Shown: positions 34,238-41,590, counted from the first letter of the stretch. The stretch: DNA of 64,000 bases from Roseivivax sp. THAF197b (GCF_009363255.1 NZ_CP045318.1:2903501-2967500), one strand, 5' to 3'. The notes: generated from the sequence alone by a model not told the origin. Program-made: numbers and translations.

Positions 34238-34559
34238 GACGAAGGTTAATGAAGCTGCGCGTAGGTGGGGCCAAGCTGCGACCCATGCCCAAAATCCTAG
34301 GATCTTGCGCGAAGGCGGCGGCGGACCATATGATGGCGGAGGAGGTGACGGCACAATGGAACGCATCGCTCGCTTAGAGGTTAAGTTTGAAGGCATTGAT
34401 GATCGACTTCGTTCGATCGACAGCCGCCTTGACCGCATAGAAAACAAAATTCCAAGCAAGTGGGACATGGCTCAGGTCGTTTTCTTCGTAGTCGGCGCCT
34501 TAATGGCCGCAGCCATTTTTGGTCCCCGCCTGGCGGCAATGCTTCCCACTTCCTCGTAA
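34230..34559 (+). CDS. Small coiled-coil protein with C-terminal membrane anchor
   Basis: The ATG at 34230 overlaps the preceding stop and gives 109 residues: a glycine-rich region (GGGGPYDGGGGDG), a coiled coil (MERIARLEVKFEGIDDRLRS, IDSRLDRIENKI) and one hydrophobic membrane segment (VVFFVVGALMAAAIFG). It resembles short phage-encoded inner-membrane coiled-coil proteins such as XhlA-like ones. As a lysogen-expressed membrane protein it could take part in superinfection exclusion; this is inference from location. Confidence 0.5.
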   Translation: MSETKVNEAARRWGQAATHAQNPRILREGGGGPYDGGGGDGTMERIARLEVKFEGIDDRLRSIDSRLDRIENKIPSKWDMAQVVFFVVGALMAAAIFGPRLAAMLPTSS

Positions 34560-34650
34560 CCACCGCACGACGAACTTTGCGGAGCACCAAGGTCAAACTG
34601 AAAACCGCAACGCCAAGACAAAAACGGCACAGTTTATACATACCCCCTTC

Positions 34651-34680
34651 GCCCGGCCATCGCGCCGGGCTTTCTTGTTC
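34651..34680 (+). terminator. Rho-independent terminator after the repressor operon
   Basis: GCCCGG (34651-34656) pairs with CCGGGC (34665-34670) around eight bases, followed by TTTCTTGTT. It ends the repressor-plus-two-genes transcript. About 200 bp without a gene surround it. Confidence 0.65.
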
Positions 34681-34758
34681 GAATGCCGCCAAAAGCTGGA
34701 CTCATCCAAGGAAGCGCTTCAAAATCGCGGCTGCGAAACCTAGCGATGGAAATTTTCA

Positions 34759-35010
34759 ATGAGCCTCAAGGGCGTTACATTCAACATCAAGTACGATGAT
34801 ACTTATTCGGACCGGTATGACGCCCTGCACAGGGTTCTAAAGCGGCTGAATTCGATAGAGGACAAGACTACATCGTGCGTTTTTCTTGATACCACGAAGT
34901 CTGTCGATGAGGTCCACACTGCGCTCTTCGGCGCCCTGGACTACAAGAAAGATAAGGCCATCGTGTTCGAGACCTACCGCCACAATATGAAGACGTTCGG
35001 TCCTAAATGA
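34759..35010 (+). CDS. Small SinR/Cas2-like (ferredoxin-fold) protein
   Basis: An 83-residue protein, separate from its neighbours and behind a terminator. The pattern FNIKYDDTYSDRYDALHRVLK, TSCVFLDTTKSVDEVHTALFGAL and DKAIVFETY reads as beta-alpha-beta-beta-alpha-beta. It resembles the SinR/VapD/Cas2-like family of small ferredoxin-fold proteins, some of which are toxin-like nucleases. That likeness is by eye, and no antitoxin gene is next to it. GATGGAAA lies before the ATG. It could be a moron. Confidence 0.45.
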   Translation: MSLKGVTFNIKYDDTYSDRYDALHRVLKRLNSIEDKTTSCVFLDTTKSVDEVHTALFGALDYKKDKAIVFETYRHNMKTFGPK

Positions 35011-35209
35011 GGAAGCCCGGCCTCACGCCCACGGGCACGCTTTAGCTGATCCAAAAGGCGATCTTGAGGCGACGGACGCGCCTCGCTTTGCCGTCGAACA
35101 TTCCCGACCTCCTATCAAGCCTTGCTTCCGAGAGGCCTTTTTGTGCGCGACCACCTCGCGCTGACAGGGACGGCATAGCGCCAGGCGAGATGGCGCGCAT
35201 CTGCATATC

Positions 35210-35223
35210 GGGTATTATTACCC
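35210..35223. promoter_or_regulatory. Second-cluster operator, left copy
   Basis: GGGTATTATTACCC: outer arms GGGTA and TACCC are exact complements, as in the cro/cI gap. It is 2 kb from the repressor gene and 26 bp from the next site. Confidence 0.65.
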
Positions 35224-35231
35224 CTTTTCCA

Positions 35232-35260
35232 TTGACGGGGTATTAATACCCCGATAGTCT
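35232..35260 (+). promoter_or_regulatory. Promoter of the integrase-side early operon
   Basis: TTGACG at 35232 (-35) and TAGTCT at 35255 (-10), separated by 17 bp. The spacer is filled by the operator palindrome, so a bound repressor would exclude RNA polymerase. The -10 box is only a moderate match; the -35 is good. Confidence 0.55.
35236..35253. promoter_or_regulatory. Second-cluster operator, perfect palindrome
   Basis: CGGGGTATT is followed by AATACCCCG, its exact complement, giving an 18-bp perfect palindrome. It is the best copy of the operator and lies between -35 and -10 of the promoter described here. Confidence 0.75.
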
Positions 35261-35299
35261 CTCCTTATCATCGCCGCTGGCATCAGATGGGAGACACAT

Positions 35300-35614
35300 A
35301 TGACAAACCTAAAACATATCGAAGCCTGCCGTCGCGCGGTTACTGAACCGGCCCTGGTCCGGGTGCATCCCGCGCTAATGGCAGACGCCTTCCTGACGCT
35401 GGCCGAGGCGCGTGGTATGACAACCCGGTTCGAAAATCTTGGACCTGCCTGCCATCGGATCGGCCCGGCCACGGGACAGATTGAAGCGCCGATTGCGCTC
35501 GATGTCCCGCAGGCGGAGAAAACCGAAGTCGAGGCACGCCTTGCTCGGATCCCGGCCCTGGTCCGCGCCCACCTCGAACGCTCCGGACGTACTGGCGGCG
35601 GTGACGCCGCATGA
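35300..35614 (+). CDS. Hypothetical phage early protein
   Basis: A 104-residue protein with GGGAG in front of its ATG; first gene behind the operator-controlled promoter. It is helical at both ends with a beta part in the middle (RIGPATGQIEAPIALDV) and ends in a glycine-rich tail. No family is recognised. It overlaps the 59-residue gene that follows by 4 bp. Confidence 0.55.
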   Translation: MTNLKHIEACRRAVTEPALVRVHPALMADAFLTLAEARGMTTRFENLGPACHRIGPATGQIEAPIALDVPQAEKTEVEARLARIPALVRAHLERSGRTGGGDAA

Positions 35615-35790
35615 TCGTGCTCATCCCCTCCCCGACCTCGCAAGCTCGCGCCGTGCTGGCTGACATCGTCCACCACAGCGACAGGGAGATCCGCCGCGCC
35701 TGCCTCGCCCTGCGCGCGGACAGCGCCGTGCCCCGCGACGAGAAGGAAGAGGCCCGCGAGCTGCAGGGAATGCTAAGGAGAAACCGATGA
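35611..35790 (+). CDS. Small phage protein, 59 aa
   Basis: A 59-residue frame from the ATG at 35611, coupled on both sides by ATGA overlaps. The sequence (IVLIPSPTSQARAVLADIVH, then DREIRRACLALRAD) is helical and basic, with no recognised motif. The perfect end-to-end coupling argues that it is real in spite of its size. Confidence 0.55.
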   Translation: MIVLIPSPTSQARAVLADIVHHSDREIRRACLALRADSAVPRDEKEEARELQGMLRRNR

Positions 35791-36026
35791 CAAAGAACAA
35801 GTTGACCGATTTGAACGATCATCTGTTTTCTCAGATCGAACGCTTGGCCAATGAAGATATGAGCCCCGAGCAGATCGAGGCGGAGGTAAAGCGCGCAGCT
35901 GCGATCGTTTCAGTCTCGGACCAAATCGTCGACAACCAGCGGCTCCGCCTGTCCGCCGCCAAGCTCTACGCCGAGCATGGCGACAAGATCGTCCCGCACC
36001 TTCCAGCGATCGGGAAAAGCGAATGA
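35787..36026 (+). CDS. Hypothetical phage early protein, 79 aa
   Basis: A 79-residue acidic helical protein (LNDHLFSQIERLANEDMSPE, IEAEVKRAAAIVSVSDQIV) with AAGGAG seven bases before its ATG and ATGA overlaps on both sides. Its size and helical content fit a regulator or HNH accessory. No domain is recognised. Confidence 0.55.
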   Translation: MTKNKLTDLNDHLFSQIERLANEDMSPEQIEAEVKRAAAIVSVSDQIVDNQRLRLSAAKLYAEHGDKIVPHLPAIGKSE

Positions 36027-36658
36027 AGGGCCAAGCGATCGAATACAGCGATGCCGAGCTTTTCTGGATCGAGGACAACGCGCAGCGCCCGCGCAAGGAA
36101 GCGCATTCCGAATTTGTCTACGTTTGGGATCGGCCAGACGTTTCACTTTCGAACTTCAACTCACTCTGCAAGCGCAAAGGTTGGATGACAGGGCGAACCG
36201 GATGTTTCGCAAAGGGCGCTGCCCCAGCCAACAAGGGCAAGAAGATGCCCTACAACCCAAACAGCGCGAGAACTCAGTTCAAGAAAGGCAATAGGCCTCA
36301 CACCTACCGCGGCGCGGGGCATGAGCGCATCTGCTCAAAGGATGGTTATGTCATCATGATCATCGCGGAGCCGAACCCTTGGACGGGCGCACAGACCCGG
36401 CCTGTGCACAAGCATCGTTACCTCTGGGAAAAGGCGAACGGCCCCATCCCGGAAGGCCATCGACTGAAGTGCCTCGATGGCGACAAGACCAATTGCGATC
36501 CTTCGAACTGGGAACCGGTGCCTATGGCACTCGCACCGCGCCTGAACGGTCGCTTCGGCCGAGGATATGATCAGGCCCCCGCCGAATTGAAGCCGACCAT
36601 CATGGCGATCGCGAAGCTCGAGCACGACTTGCAAACGAAAAAGAAAGCCAAGCCATGA
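36023..36658 (+). CDS. HNH-type endonuclease-like protein with a changed centre
   Basis: A 211-residue protein with an HNH_3-like domain at residues 128-166: VHKHRYLWEKANGPIPEGH, then CLDGDKTN and SNWEPV. The expected central His of the HNH motif is replaced by Cys150 (RLKCLDGD where others have HID), so catalysis is uncertain. The N-terminal region (NKGKKMPYNPNSARTQFKKG) is of the type found upstream of HNH domains in phages and could bind DNA. It is coupled to both neighbours. In phages HNH proteins often assist packaging or act as homing enzymes. Confidence 0.65.
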   Translation: MKGQAIEYSDAELFWIEDNAQRPRKEAHSEFVYVWDRPDVSLSNFNSLCKRKGWMTGRTGCFAKGAAPANKGKKMPYNPNSARTQFKKGNRPHTYRGAGHERICSKDGYVIMIIAEPNPWTGAQTRPVHKHRYLWEKANGPIPEGHRLKCLDGDKTNCDPSNWEPVPMALAPRLNGRFGRGYDQAPAELKPTIMAIAKLEHDLQTKKKAKP

Positions 36659-36801
36659 CCGACTTCGGCCTCAGATCGGAAGACCTGCGCGCTGAAATAG
36701 AGCGCATGGATCAGCACATAACCTTCCTGCGCGGCTTCATGTGGAGCGTGTTGGCCTATGCCTTGGCGGTACCTGTGGCGGTTCTGTGGGTGCTGGCATG
36801 A
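36655..36801 (+). CDS. Short membrane protein, 48 aa
   Basis: A 48-residue frame from the ATG at 36655, coupled by ATGA at both ends. A charged helix (LRSEDLRAEIERMDQHI) is followed by one hydrophobic segment (FMWSVLAYALAVPVAVLWVL) at the C-terminus. The function is unknown; single-pass proteins like this are common in early phage operons. Confidence 0.5.
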   Translation: MTDFGLRSEDLRAEIERMDQHITFLRGFMWSVLAYALAVPVAVLWVLA

Positions 36802-37016
36802 CCCCTTACCACGCATGGAACAGCGCGGACGTCGCCACCGAGACGCGGCGCCGGATCGACGCCGATACGGCGCGCCGAGCGCAGAACTTTGAACCACGCA
36901 GCGAAGACGACTTCGACTGGACAATGCAGCGCTGCCAGGCGTGGCGAATCCTCTGCATCATCGGGCTCGGCTGGGTTCTCGCAACCGCGGTGATTGCCGT
37001 GCTGGCGATGGGATGA
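36798..37016 (+). CDS. Small membrane protein, 72 aa
   Basis: A 72-residue frame from the ATG at 36798, overlapping both neighbours by 4 bp; the open frame upstream of it is not coding. An acidic/basic N-terminal part (TETRRRIDADTARRAQNFEP) is followed by a hydrophobic C-terminal segment (ILCIIGLGWVLATAVIAVLA). It looks like a partner of the 48-residue membrane protein before it. Confidence 0.5.
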   Translation: MTPYHAWNSADVATETRRRIDADTARRAQNFEPRSEDDFDWTMQRCQAWRILCIIGLGWVLATAVIAVLAMG

Positions 37017-37102
37017 GCGCGGCAAGCAAACTGCGCGTCTCGTGCTGCTTTATCGTGAAGCTGACTGCAGAGAAGGAGGCGGGCCTACTGGCTCGAGGTT
37101 AG
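37013..37102 (+). CDS. Very small phage frame, 29 aa
   Basis: A 29-codon frame from the ATG at 37013, overlapping the preceding gene by 4 bp and ending one base before the TTG of the excisionase-like gene. The sequence is SKLRVSCCFIVKLTAEKE with an acidic tail. The coupling is neat, but the size makes a chance frame possible. Confidence 0.3.
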   Translation: MSAASKLRVSCCFIVKLTAEKEAGLLARG

Positions 37103-37103
37103 A

Positions 37104-37340
37104 TTGAACCGCCACGCAGTTCCGATCTCTTTCACACCGCGTCTCCTGCCTGCCCCCCAGGCGGCGCAGTACCTCGGCGTGTCTGAAAGCAAGCTGCGGA
37201 CCCTGCCGATTCCTCGACGCATCTTGGATGCGAAGAAGCTGTATCACATCAACGACTTGATCGCTTACGCTGATGGCCTGCCCGTGGAAGGGGAATCGGA
37301 GGTCAACTCATGCGACGCCATATTCGGAGCGAGCGGGTGA
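37104..37340 (+). CDS. Excisionase-like helix-turn-helix protein
   Basis: A 78-residue protein that must start at a TTG (37104), with GAGG eight bases upstream; there is no internal Met in frame. The pattern PAPQAAQYLGVSESKLR, then LPIPRRILDAKKLYHINDL, is the winged helix of excisionase/AlpA proteins (also MerR-like). It overlaps the integrase gene by 31 bp. It most likely directs excision, together with the integrase. Confidence 0.65.
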   Translation: MNRHAVPISFTPRLLPAPQAAQYLGVSESKLRTLPIPRRILDAKKLYHINDLIAYADGLPVEGESEVNSCDAIFGASG

Positions 37341-38368
37341 AACTACCACGTGTACATCGCGTGACGCGCAAAGGCGTCGTCTATAAATACCACCGCGCGA
37401 CGCGCGCGGAGCTGCCGCGCGATGTGCCTGAAGACCACCCTACATTCCTGAACGCTTGGAGCACCGAGGAAGCCCGCGGAGCGGCGGAACGGCCCGATCC
37501 CAAGGCACCGGCTGGAACCATCGCGGCGGGCTGCCAGAGCTATCTTGCGTCGCGATCCTATCTTGATTTGAGCGACGGATACCGTGCGCTTGTGCGCCGC
37601 CATGTGGACGCCATCAACAAACGTGCCGGGCAAGCGAAGATGGCCCACCTGTTACCGCGCCATGTGGAAACTGACATCGAGCCACTGACGCCAGCTGTCG
37701 CCAGCCATCGCCTCAAGGCGTGGCGCAAGCTTTCGGGCTACTGGAAGAAACGGGGCTGGGTAGAGAGCGACTTTGCGCAGGCCGCGACAGGCAAGCAAAT
37801 GCCCAAGACCGAAGGGCACCGCGAATGGACGATCGAGGACGTCGCGGCTTTCCGGACCCGCTGGCCGGAGGGCACCCCGCAGCGGTTTGCATTCGAACTG
37901 CTGCAATGGACAGGCGCGCGGGCATCCGACGTCGTTCGGCTCGGGCCCGGGATGATCAAACGCGGGATGCTGACATTCCGGCAGCAGAAAACGAAGGGCG
38001 AGGTGTTCGTGCCGTGGAGCTTTGCCCCCGCAGGCCTCGAGAAAGATCACGCCGCGCTGATGGCTGTGATGCCGGACGTCTCCCACATGGTCTTTCTCGT
38101 GACCGTTTCGGGAAAAGCCCGATCAAACAAGGCTTTCTCGAGCTGGTTTGCCGATGCAGCCCGCGCGGCCGCGCTGGACGGGCTCAGCGCACATGGCTTG
38201 CGCAAGTATCGTCTCAATGCGCTGGCGGAGGCGGGGAAATCGGTGCTGCAGATGCAGGCTTGGTGCGGTCACGCGACCCTCTCGGAGATCGAGCATTACA
38301 CGCGAAGGGCGCAGCGCCGGGCTGCATTTCAGCAGGAACAGAAGGTGAAACCTGTAAAACCCTCCTGA
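37310..38368 (+). CDS. Tyrosine integrase of the prophage
   Basis: A 352-residue tyrosine recombinase. The catalytic residues are R204 (TGARASDVV), K229 (KTKGEV), H295 and R298 (HGLRKYR), H321 (CGHATLSE) and Y330 (EHYTRRAQ). The N-terminal half is the arm- and core-binding part. It is the last gene before the tRNA-Arg gene; with the excisionase-like gene it carries out integration and excision. The first ATG at 37310 overlaps the excisionase-like gene. Confidence 0.9.
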   Translation: MRRHIRSERVKLPRVHRVTRKGVVYKYHRATRAELPRDVPEDHPTFLNAWSTEEARGAAERPDPKAPAGTIAAGCQSYLASRSYLDLSDGYRALVRRHVDAINKRAGQAKMAHLLPRHVETDIEPLTPAVASHRLKAWRKLSGYWKKRGWVESDFAQAATGKQMPKTEGHREWTIEDVAAFRTRWPEGTPQRFAFELLQWTGARASDVVRLGPGMIKRGMLTFRQQKTKGEVFVPWSFAPAGLEKDHAALMAVMPDVSHMVFLVTVSGKARSNKAFSSWFADAARAAALDGLSAHGLRKYRLNALAEAGKSVLQMQAWCGHATLSEIEHYTRRAQRRAAFQQEQKVKPVKPS

Positions 38369-38383
38369 GATAAATTGTAAAAC
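38353..38383. repeat. Direct repeats near the attachment site
   Basis: TGTAAAAC occurs at 38353-38360 and again at 38376-38383, 23 bp apart, one inside the last codons of the integrase gene and one behind it. They are in the interval between integrase and tRNA-Arg where arm-type integrase binding sites are expected. Confidence 0.4.
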
Positions 38384-38400
38384 TCAGGATTAATTTATTT
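38363..38400 (+). terminator. Weak hairpin and T-rich tail after integrase
   Basis: TCCTGAG (38363) pairs with CTCAGGA (38383-38389) around 13 bases and is followed by a T-rich stretch (TTAATTTATTT). It begins within the last codons of the integrase gene and could end its transcript, but the stem is short. Confidence 0.35.
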
Positions 38401-38424
38401 AAATCAATTACTTGACGGAAGTAC

Positions 38425-38501
38425 TGGCGATCCCTGAAGGACTCGAACCCTCAACCTGCTGATTAGAAGTCAGCTGCTCTATCCAGTTGAGCTAAGGGAC
38501 C
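38425..38501 (-). tRNA. tRNA-Arg (anticodon UCU)
   Basis: Read leftward, all four arms form. The acceptor is GGTCCCT with AGGGATC (one G-T pair). The D-arm is GCTC-AACTGGATA-GAGC. The anticodon stem GCTGA/TCAGC has loop CTTCTAA (anticodon TCT), and the T-arm GAGGG/CCTTC has loop TTCGAGT. The discriminator is G and CCA is encoded. Its 3' end points to the integrase, so it is the likely attachment site. The gene is kept intact at the prophage boundary. Confidence 0.95.
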
Positions 38502-38985
38502 GCTGGATGTCGTTCTAAAACGACCGCGGGAGCGACGACAAGTGCAAATCAGGGAAGGGTCATTACGCAAAACCCTGAAAAATCTAGCGCAACCATACGC
38601 TTATCAGGCGTCGGCCTGAAGTGGGTGCAAAGACATTGCGTTGTGCACACAAGGCTCCTGTGCCGCAGGGGACATGACGATCCAACGGCTGCCAACGCGC
38701 GCGGGTCGGACGGAAGACCGGGACCTGCCAGCCGGATGGCTTGGGCGTCCACGAGATCGCCCCCTCTCTCGGTGATACAGACGCCGTTTTGTCAGCCGAG
38801 CGCGCCCCTGCCTCGACACGCAGCGCAGGGCGGGAACCGGGCCTGCCGACGCCTTCGGCCTGCTCCCCTGACGTCAGCGACACGATCCTACGGAACGACT
38901 GGCTGGGCTGCGTGTTCTCTTGGGTGAATGCGGCGCGGCCCCGAGCTGCGCCATCCAATCCGATGCACGATACAAAGGAATGACC
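38502..38985. other. Gap between tRNA-Arg and the first host gene
   Basis: About 480 bp without a supported gene. A 16-bp perfect inverted repeat (GTCGTT, CTAA, AACGAC; 38509-38524) stands upstream of the tRNA gene. Long frames on both strands are GC-driven shadows with no start sites or protein-like composition. The promoter of the DJ-1-type gene should lie at the right end, but I do not see a clear box. Confidence 0.5.
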
Positions 38986-39660
38986 ATGAAGATCCTGATG
39001 GTTCTCACCTCGCATGACCAACTCGGCGATACCGGGAAGAAGACGGGCTTCTGGCTCGAAGAATTCGCCGCCCCCTATTACGTCTTCAAGGATGCCGGTG
39101 CGGAAATCACGCTTGCCTCGCCCAAGGGCGGCCAGCCGCCGGTCGATCCCGGCAGTGACAGCGAAGATGCGCAGACCGAGGCGACCAAGCGCTTCAAGGC
39201 GGACGACGATGCCCAGAAAGAGCTTGCCCATACCGAAGTGCTCTCTTCGGTCGATGCGAGCGGCTTTGACGCCATCTTCTATCCCGGCGGCCACGGCCCG
39301 CTTTGGGACCTCGCCGAGGATGCCGACAGCACTCGTCTGATCGAGACCTTCGCGCATAGCGACCGTCCGGTTGGCGCCGTCTGCCACGCCCCTGCCGTGT
39401 TCAAGCACCCCAAGGGCGCGGACGGCAAGCCGTTGGTCGCAGGCAAGACCGTGACCGGCTTCACCAATACCGAGGAAGAGGGCGTCGGCCTGACCGATGT
39501 CGTGCCCTTCCTCGTCGAGGACATGCTGAAGGCCAATGGCGGCAGCTACGAAAAAGGTGATGACTGGGCGTCCTTCGTTGTGACGGACGGCAAGCTCGTG
39601 ACCGGTCAGAACCCGGCCTCCTCGGAAGAAGCGGCGCGCAAGCTTCTCGCCATGCTCTGA
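38986..39660 (+). CDS. DJ-1/PfpI family (Hsp31-type) protein
   Basis: The ATG at 38986 is chosen because AAGGA lies six bases upstream; an ATG six bases earlier is too near. The 224-residue protein has the nucleophile elbow AVCHAP (Cys133, His134) and the acidic residue region FWLEEFAAPY, typical of Hsp31/YhbO-like chaperone-deglycase proteins of the DJ-1/PfpI family. They repair or protect against glyoxal and oxidative damage. It stands before an NAD(P)-binding protein with an 87-bp gap, probably one stress-related unit. Confidence 0.8.
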   Translation: MKILMVLTSHDQLGDTGKKTGFWLEEFAAPYYVFKDAGAEITLASPKGGQPPVDPGSDSEDAQTEATKRFKADDDAQKELAHTEVLSSVDASGFDAIFYPGGHGPLWDLAEDADSTRLIETFAHSDRPVGAVCHAPAVFKHPKGADGKPLVAGKTVTGFTNTEEEGVGLTDVVPFLVEDMLKANGGSYEKGDDWASFVVTDGKLVTGQNPASSEEAARKLLAML

Positions 39661-39747
39661 CGTGGTCGGCCGGGCGCGCGGCGCATCCGCTGTCGGCGCC
39701 CGGCCACAAAGACGTCTGAACACACGCCACGATCAAAGGAGATTACC

Positions 39748-40344
39748 ATGAAAGTCCTCGTCGCCGGTGCCACCGGCAAGACTGGCCTACGCCTGGTCAA
39801 GGAACTGAAAGCCCGGGGCCATGACCCCATCGCGCTCGTGCGCGACAGCTCGGACACGAGCGCCCTGCCGGAAGACGTCGAACTACGCCACGGCGATCTG
39901 GCCGATCTGCACTACACGGTCTGCAACAGCTGCGACGCCGTCATCTTTGCTGCGGGCTCCGGCAGCTCGACCGGCCCGGAAATGACCGACAAGATCGACC
40001 GCGACGGTGCGCAGCGCCTCACAGATCTGGCCGTGCAATCGCAGGTGTCGCGCTTCGTGATGCTGAGCACCGTGGGCGCCGACAATCCCGATGTCGACCA
40101 CAAGCTCGCCCATTACCTTCAGGCAAAGCACGACGCCGACGAACACCTCAAGGCGTCGGGGCTGGCCTACGCCATCGTCCGCCCTGTCGCGCTGACCGAA
40201 GAAGACGGCGACCGCGACATCAAGCTGGGCGACGATGTGGATGTCGAAGCCAAGGCCGCGCGTGGCGACGTCGCTTTCGTGCTGGCCAATGCGCTCGAAG
40301 ACAGCGGCTGGACCGGCAAGGCGCTGCTGATGCAATCCGCCTGA
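39748..40344 (+). CDS. NAD(P)-binding atypical SDR / NmrA-like protein
   Basis: A 198-residue Rossmann protein with VAGATGKTGLRLVKEL at the N-terminus (the GxxGxxG nucleotide-binding motif of atypical SDRs), ALVRDSSDTSALPEDVELRH and VMLSTVGADNPD in the middle. It resembles YwnB/NmrA-like NAD(P)-dependent reductases, whose substrates are mostly unknown. AAGGAG lies before its ATG. A terminator hairpin follows. Confidence 0.75.
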   Translation: MKVLVAGATGKTGLRLVKELKARGHDPIALVRDSSDTSALPEDVELRHGDLADLHYTVCNSCDAVIFAAGSGSSTGPEMTDKIDRDGAQRLTDLAVQSQVSRFVMLSTVGADNPDVDHKLAHYLQAKHDADEHLKASGLAYAIVRPVALTEEDGDRDIKLGDDVDVEAKAARGDVAFVLANALEDSGWTGKALLMQSA

Positions 40345-40399
40345 ATGCGTGCCTGACGCTGCCCCTAGGCGGCACGGTGCACCCTCCCCGAAAACGCGA

Positions 40400-40430
40400 A
40401 CACGGCCGACTATTCCGTCGGCCGTGTTTT
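40400..40430. terminator. Terminator between convergent genes
   Basis: ACACGGCCGAC (40400-40410) pairs exactly with GTCGGCCGTGT (40417-40427) around TATTCC, followed by TTTTC on the plus strand. A long 11-pair stem; it can also serve the TRAP genes from the other side, though with a poorer T-tract. Confidence 0.8.
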
Positions 40431-40450
40431 CATTTCTCTAAACGCGCGGC

Positions 40451-41563
40451 TCAGTCGGTGCCGTAGGTCGCCGGATCGAGCCTGTCGTAGATCTCGGTGC
40501 GTGCCAATTCGGCCAAAGCTTCGACATCCCTGTGATCGACATCCGCCAGAAGCTCTGCCCACCGATCCACGATGCGCTTGTAATCGGCGAGGATCGCCTC
40601 GGGGTTCTCGACACCCCGCGATGTGGCGTTCTCGATCAGAACGGCTTCGTCCGCTTCCACGAAGGCGGCCAGTTCATCGCGCAGCTTCTGGTCCGGCTCG
40701 AAGACTTCCATGCCGTTCTCGACCGCGCTGGAGACCGCCTTCTCCACATCGGCATCGAACTCGACCCGGTGCTGCGCGAGGTAATAGGCCATCTGGTCGA
40801 ACAACACGGCGCGATGCTCGGGCGACAGGCCCTGCCAGAAGGCCTTGTTGTAGCCCCATTCGAAGCCCGCGTAGTAATTGCCGACCGCCAGCGTGTTCAT
40901 CGACGTGACGACATCCGACAGCGAGAAGCTGTCCAGCGCGTCGGCCGCAGCCACCGCGCAGTCGAGCGAGCCCGTGTCGAGGCCGGTATACATCTCCGAG
41001 GACGGGATCGAGACAGGCACCGCGCCCACATACTCGGCGAAGCGCGACCATGCGCCGCCCGCCATGCGCAGACGCTTGCCCTGGATGTCGTCATAGGTCT
41101 CGACCGGCGTGTTGCACATCATGACGTATTCCGAGGTGGAATAACCGCCGCCGAAGACCATGCCGTTTTCGCGCCACTCGCTCAGCGCCGCCGCGTTGGT
41201 CAGGCCGAACTCGGTCGAGGCGAAGGCCATGACCATGGGATCGGTGTTGTAGAAGGCGGCATTGCCCACGAGGTTGGCGATGGGCAGCTCTGACGGCGTG
41301 TAGGTCCCGGCGTGATAGCTGACCTGGGCGACCCCGTCGCGCAGCCCCTGCAGCGACGCGGCCGGCGGCAGGAGTGCCCCACCGGTGAAGACGGTGAAGG
41401 ACAGCTCTCCATCCGTGGCCTCGGCCACCTTCTCGGCAAACTCCACATAGGGCCCGCGCACCATCGAGTGACGCTCGGCGAAGAAGTGGTTGGCGTTCTG
41501 GGCAGTCGCGACCGTGCCCAAAGCGCTCGCGCAGAGCGCAATCATGGCTGTTTGTCGTTTCAT
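40451..41563 (-). CDS. dctP: TRAP transporter substrate-binding protein, DctP family
   Basis: A 370-residue periplasmic binding protein with a signal peptide (MKRQTAMIALCASALGTVATA). It has the DctP pattern: FAEKVAEATDGELSFTVFTGG, then LQGLRDGVAQVSYHAGTY, and the core GKRLRMAGGAWSRFAEYVGAVPVSIPSSEMYTG-type stretch (in parts). The ligand cannot be told from sequence; C4-dicarboxylates, keto acids and sugar acids are usual. It is the last gene of dctQ-dctM-dctP, on the minus strand; the LysR gene is divergent. Confidence 0.8.
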   Translation of the reverse strand: MKRQTAMIALCASALGTVATAQNANHFFAERHSMVRGPYVEFAEKVAEATDGELSFTVFTGGALLPPAASLQGLRDGVAQVSYHAGTYTPSELPIANLVGNAAFYNTDPMVMAFASTEFGLTNAAALSEWRENGMVFGGGYSTSEYVMMCNTPVETYDDIQGKRLRMAGGAWSRFAEYVGAVPVSIPSSEMYTGLDTGSLDCAVAAADALDSFSLSDVVTSMNTLAVGNYYAGFEWGYNKAFWQGLSPEHRAVLFDQMAYYLAQHRVEFDADVEKAVSSAVENGMEVFEPDQKLRDELAAFVEADEAVLIENATSRGVENPEAILADYKRIVDRWAELLADVDHRDVEALAELARTEIYDRLDPATYGTD

Positions 41564-41590
41564 GTTATCCTCCCTTGGATTGGTTGTGCC

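Larger units (their letters stand above)
35011..35299. other. Intergenic control region of the second early operon
   Basis: The 289 bp carry two operator palindromes and a promoter at the right-hand end and nothing else I can identify. The left part has a loose GCCCG/CGGGC pair (about 35015-35035) that could form a weak hairpin. No protein frame is supported. Confidence 0.5.

Noticed and set aside
38584..39723. 379-codon minus-strand frame over the DJ-1-type gene
   Set aside because: It covers the real plus-strand gene, which has the nucleophile elbow and a good ribosome-binding site.
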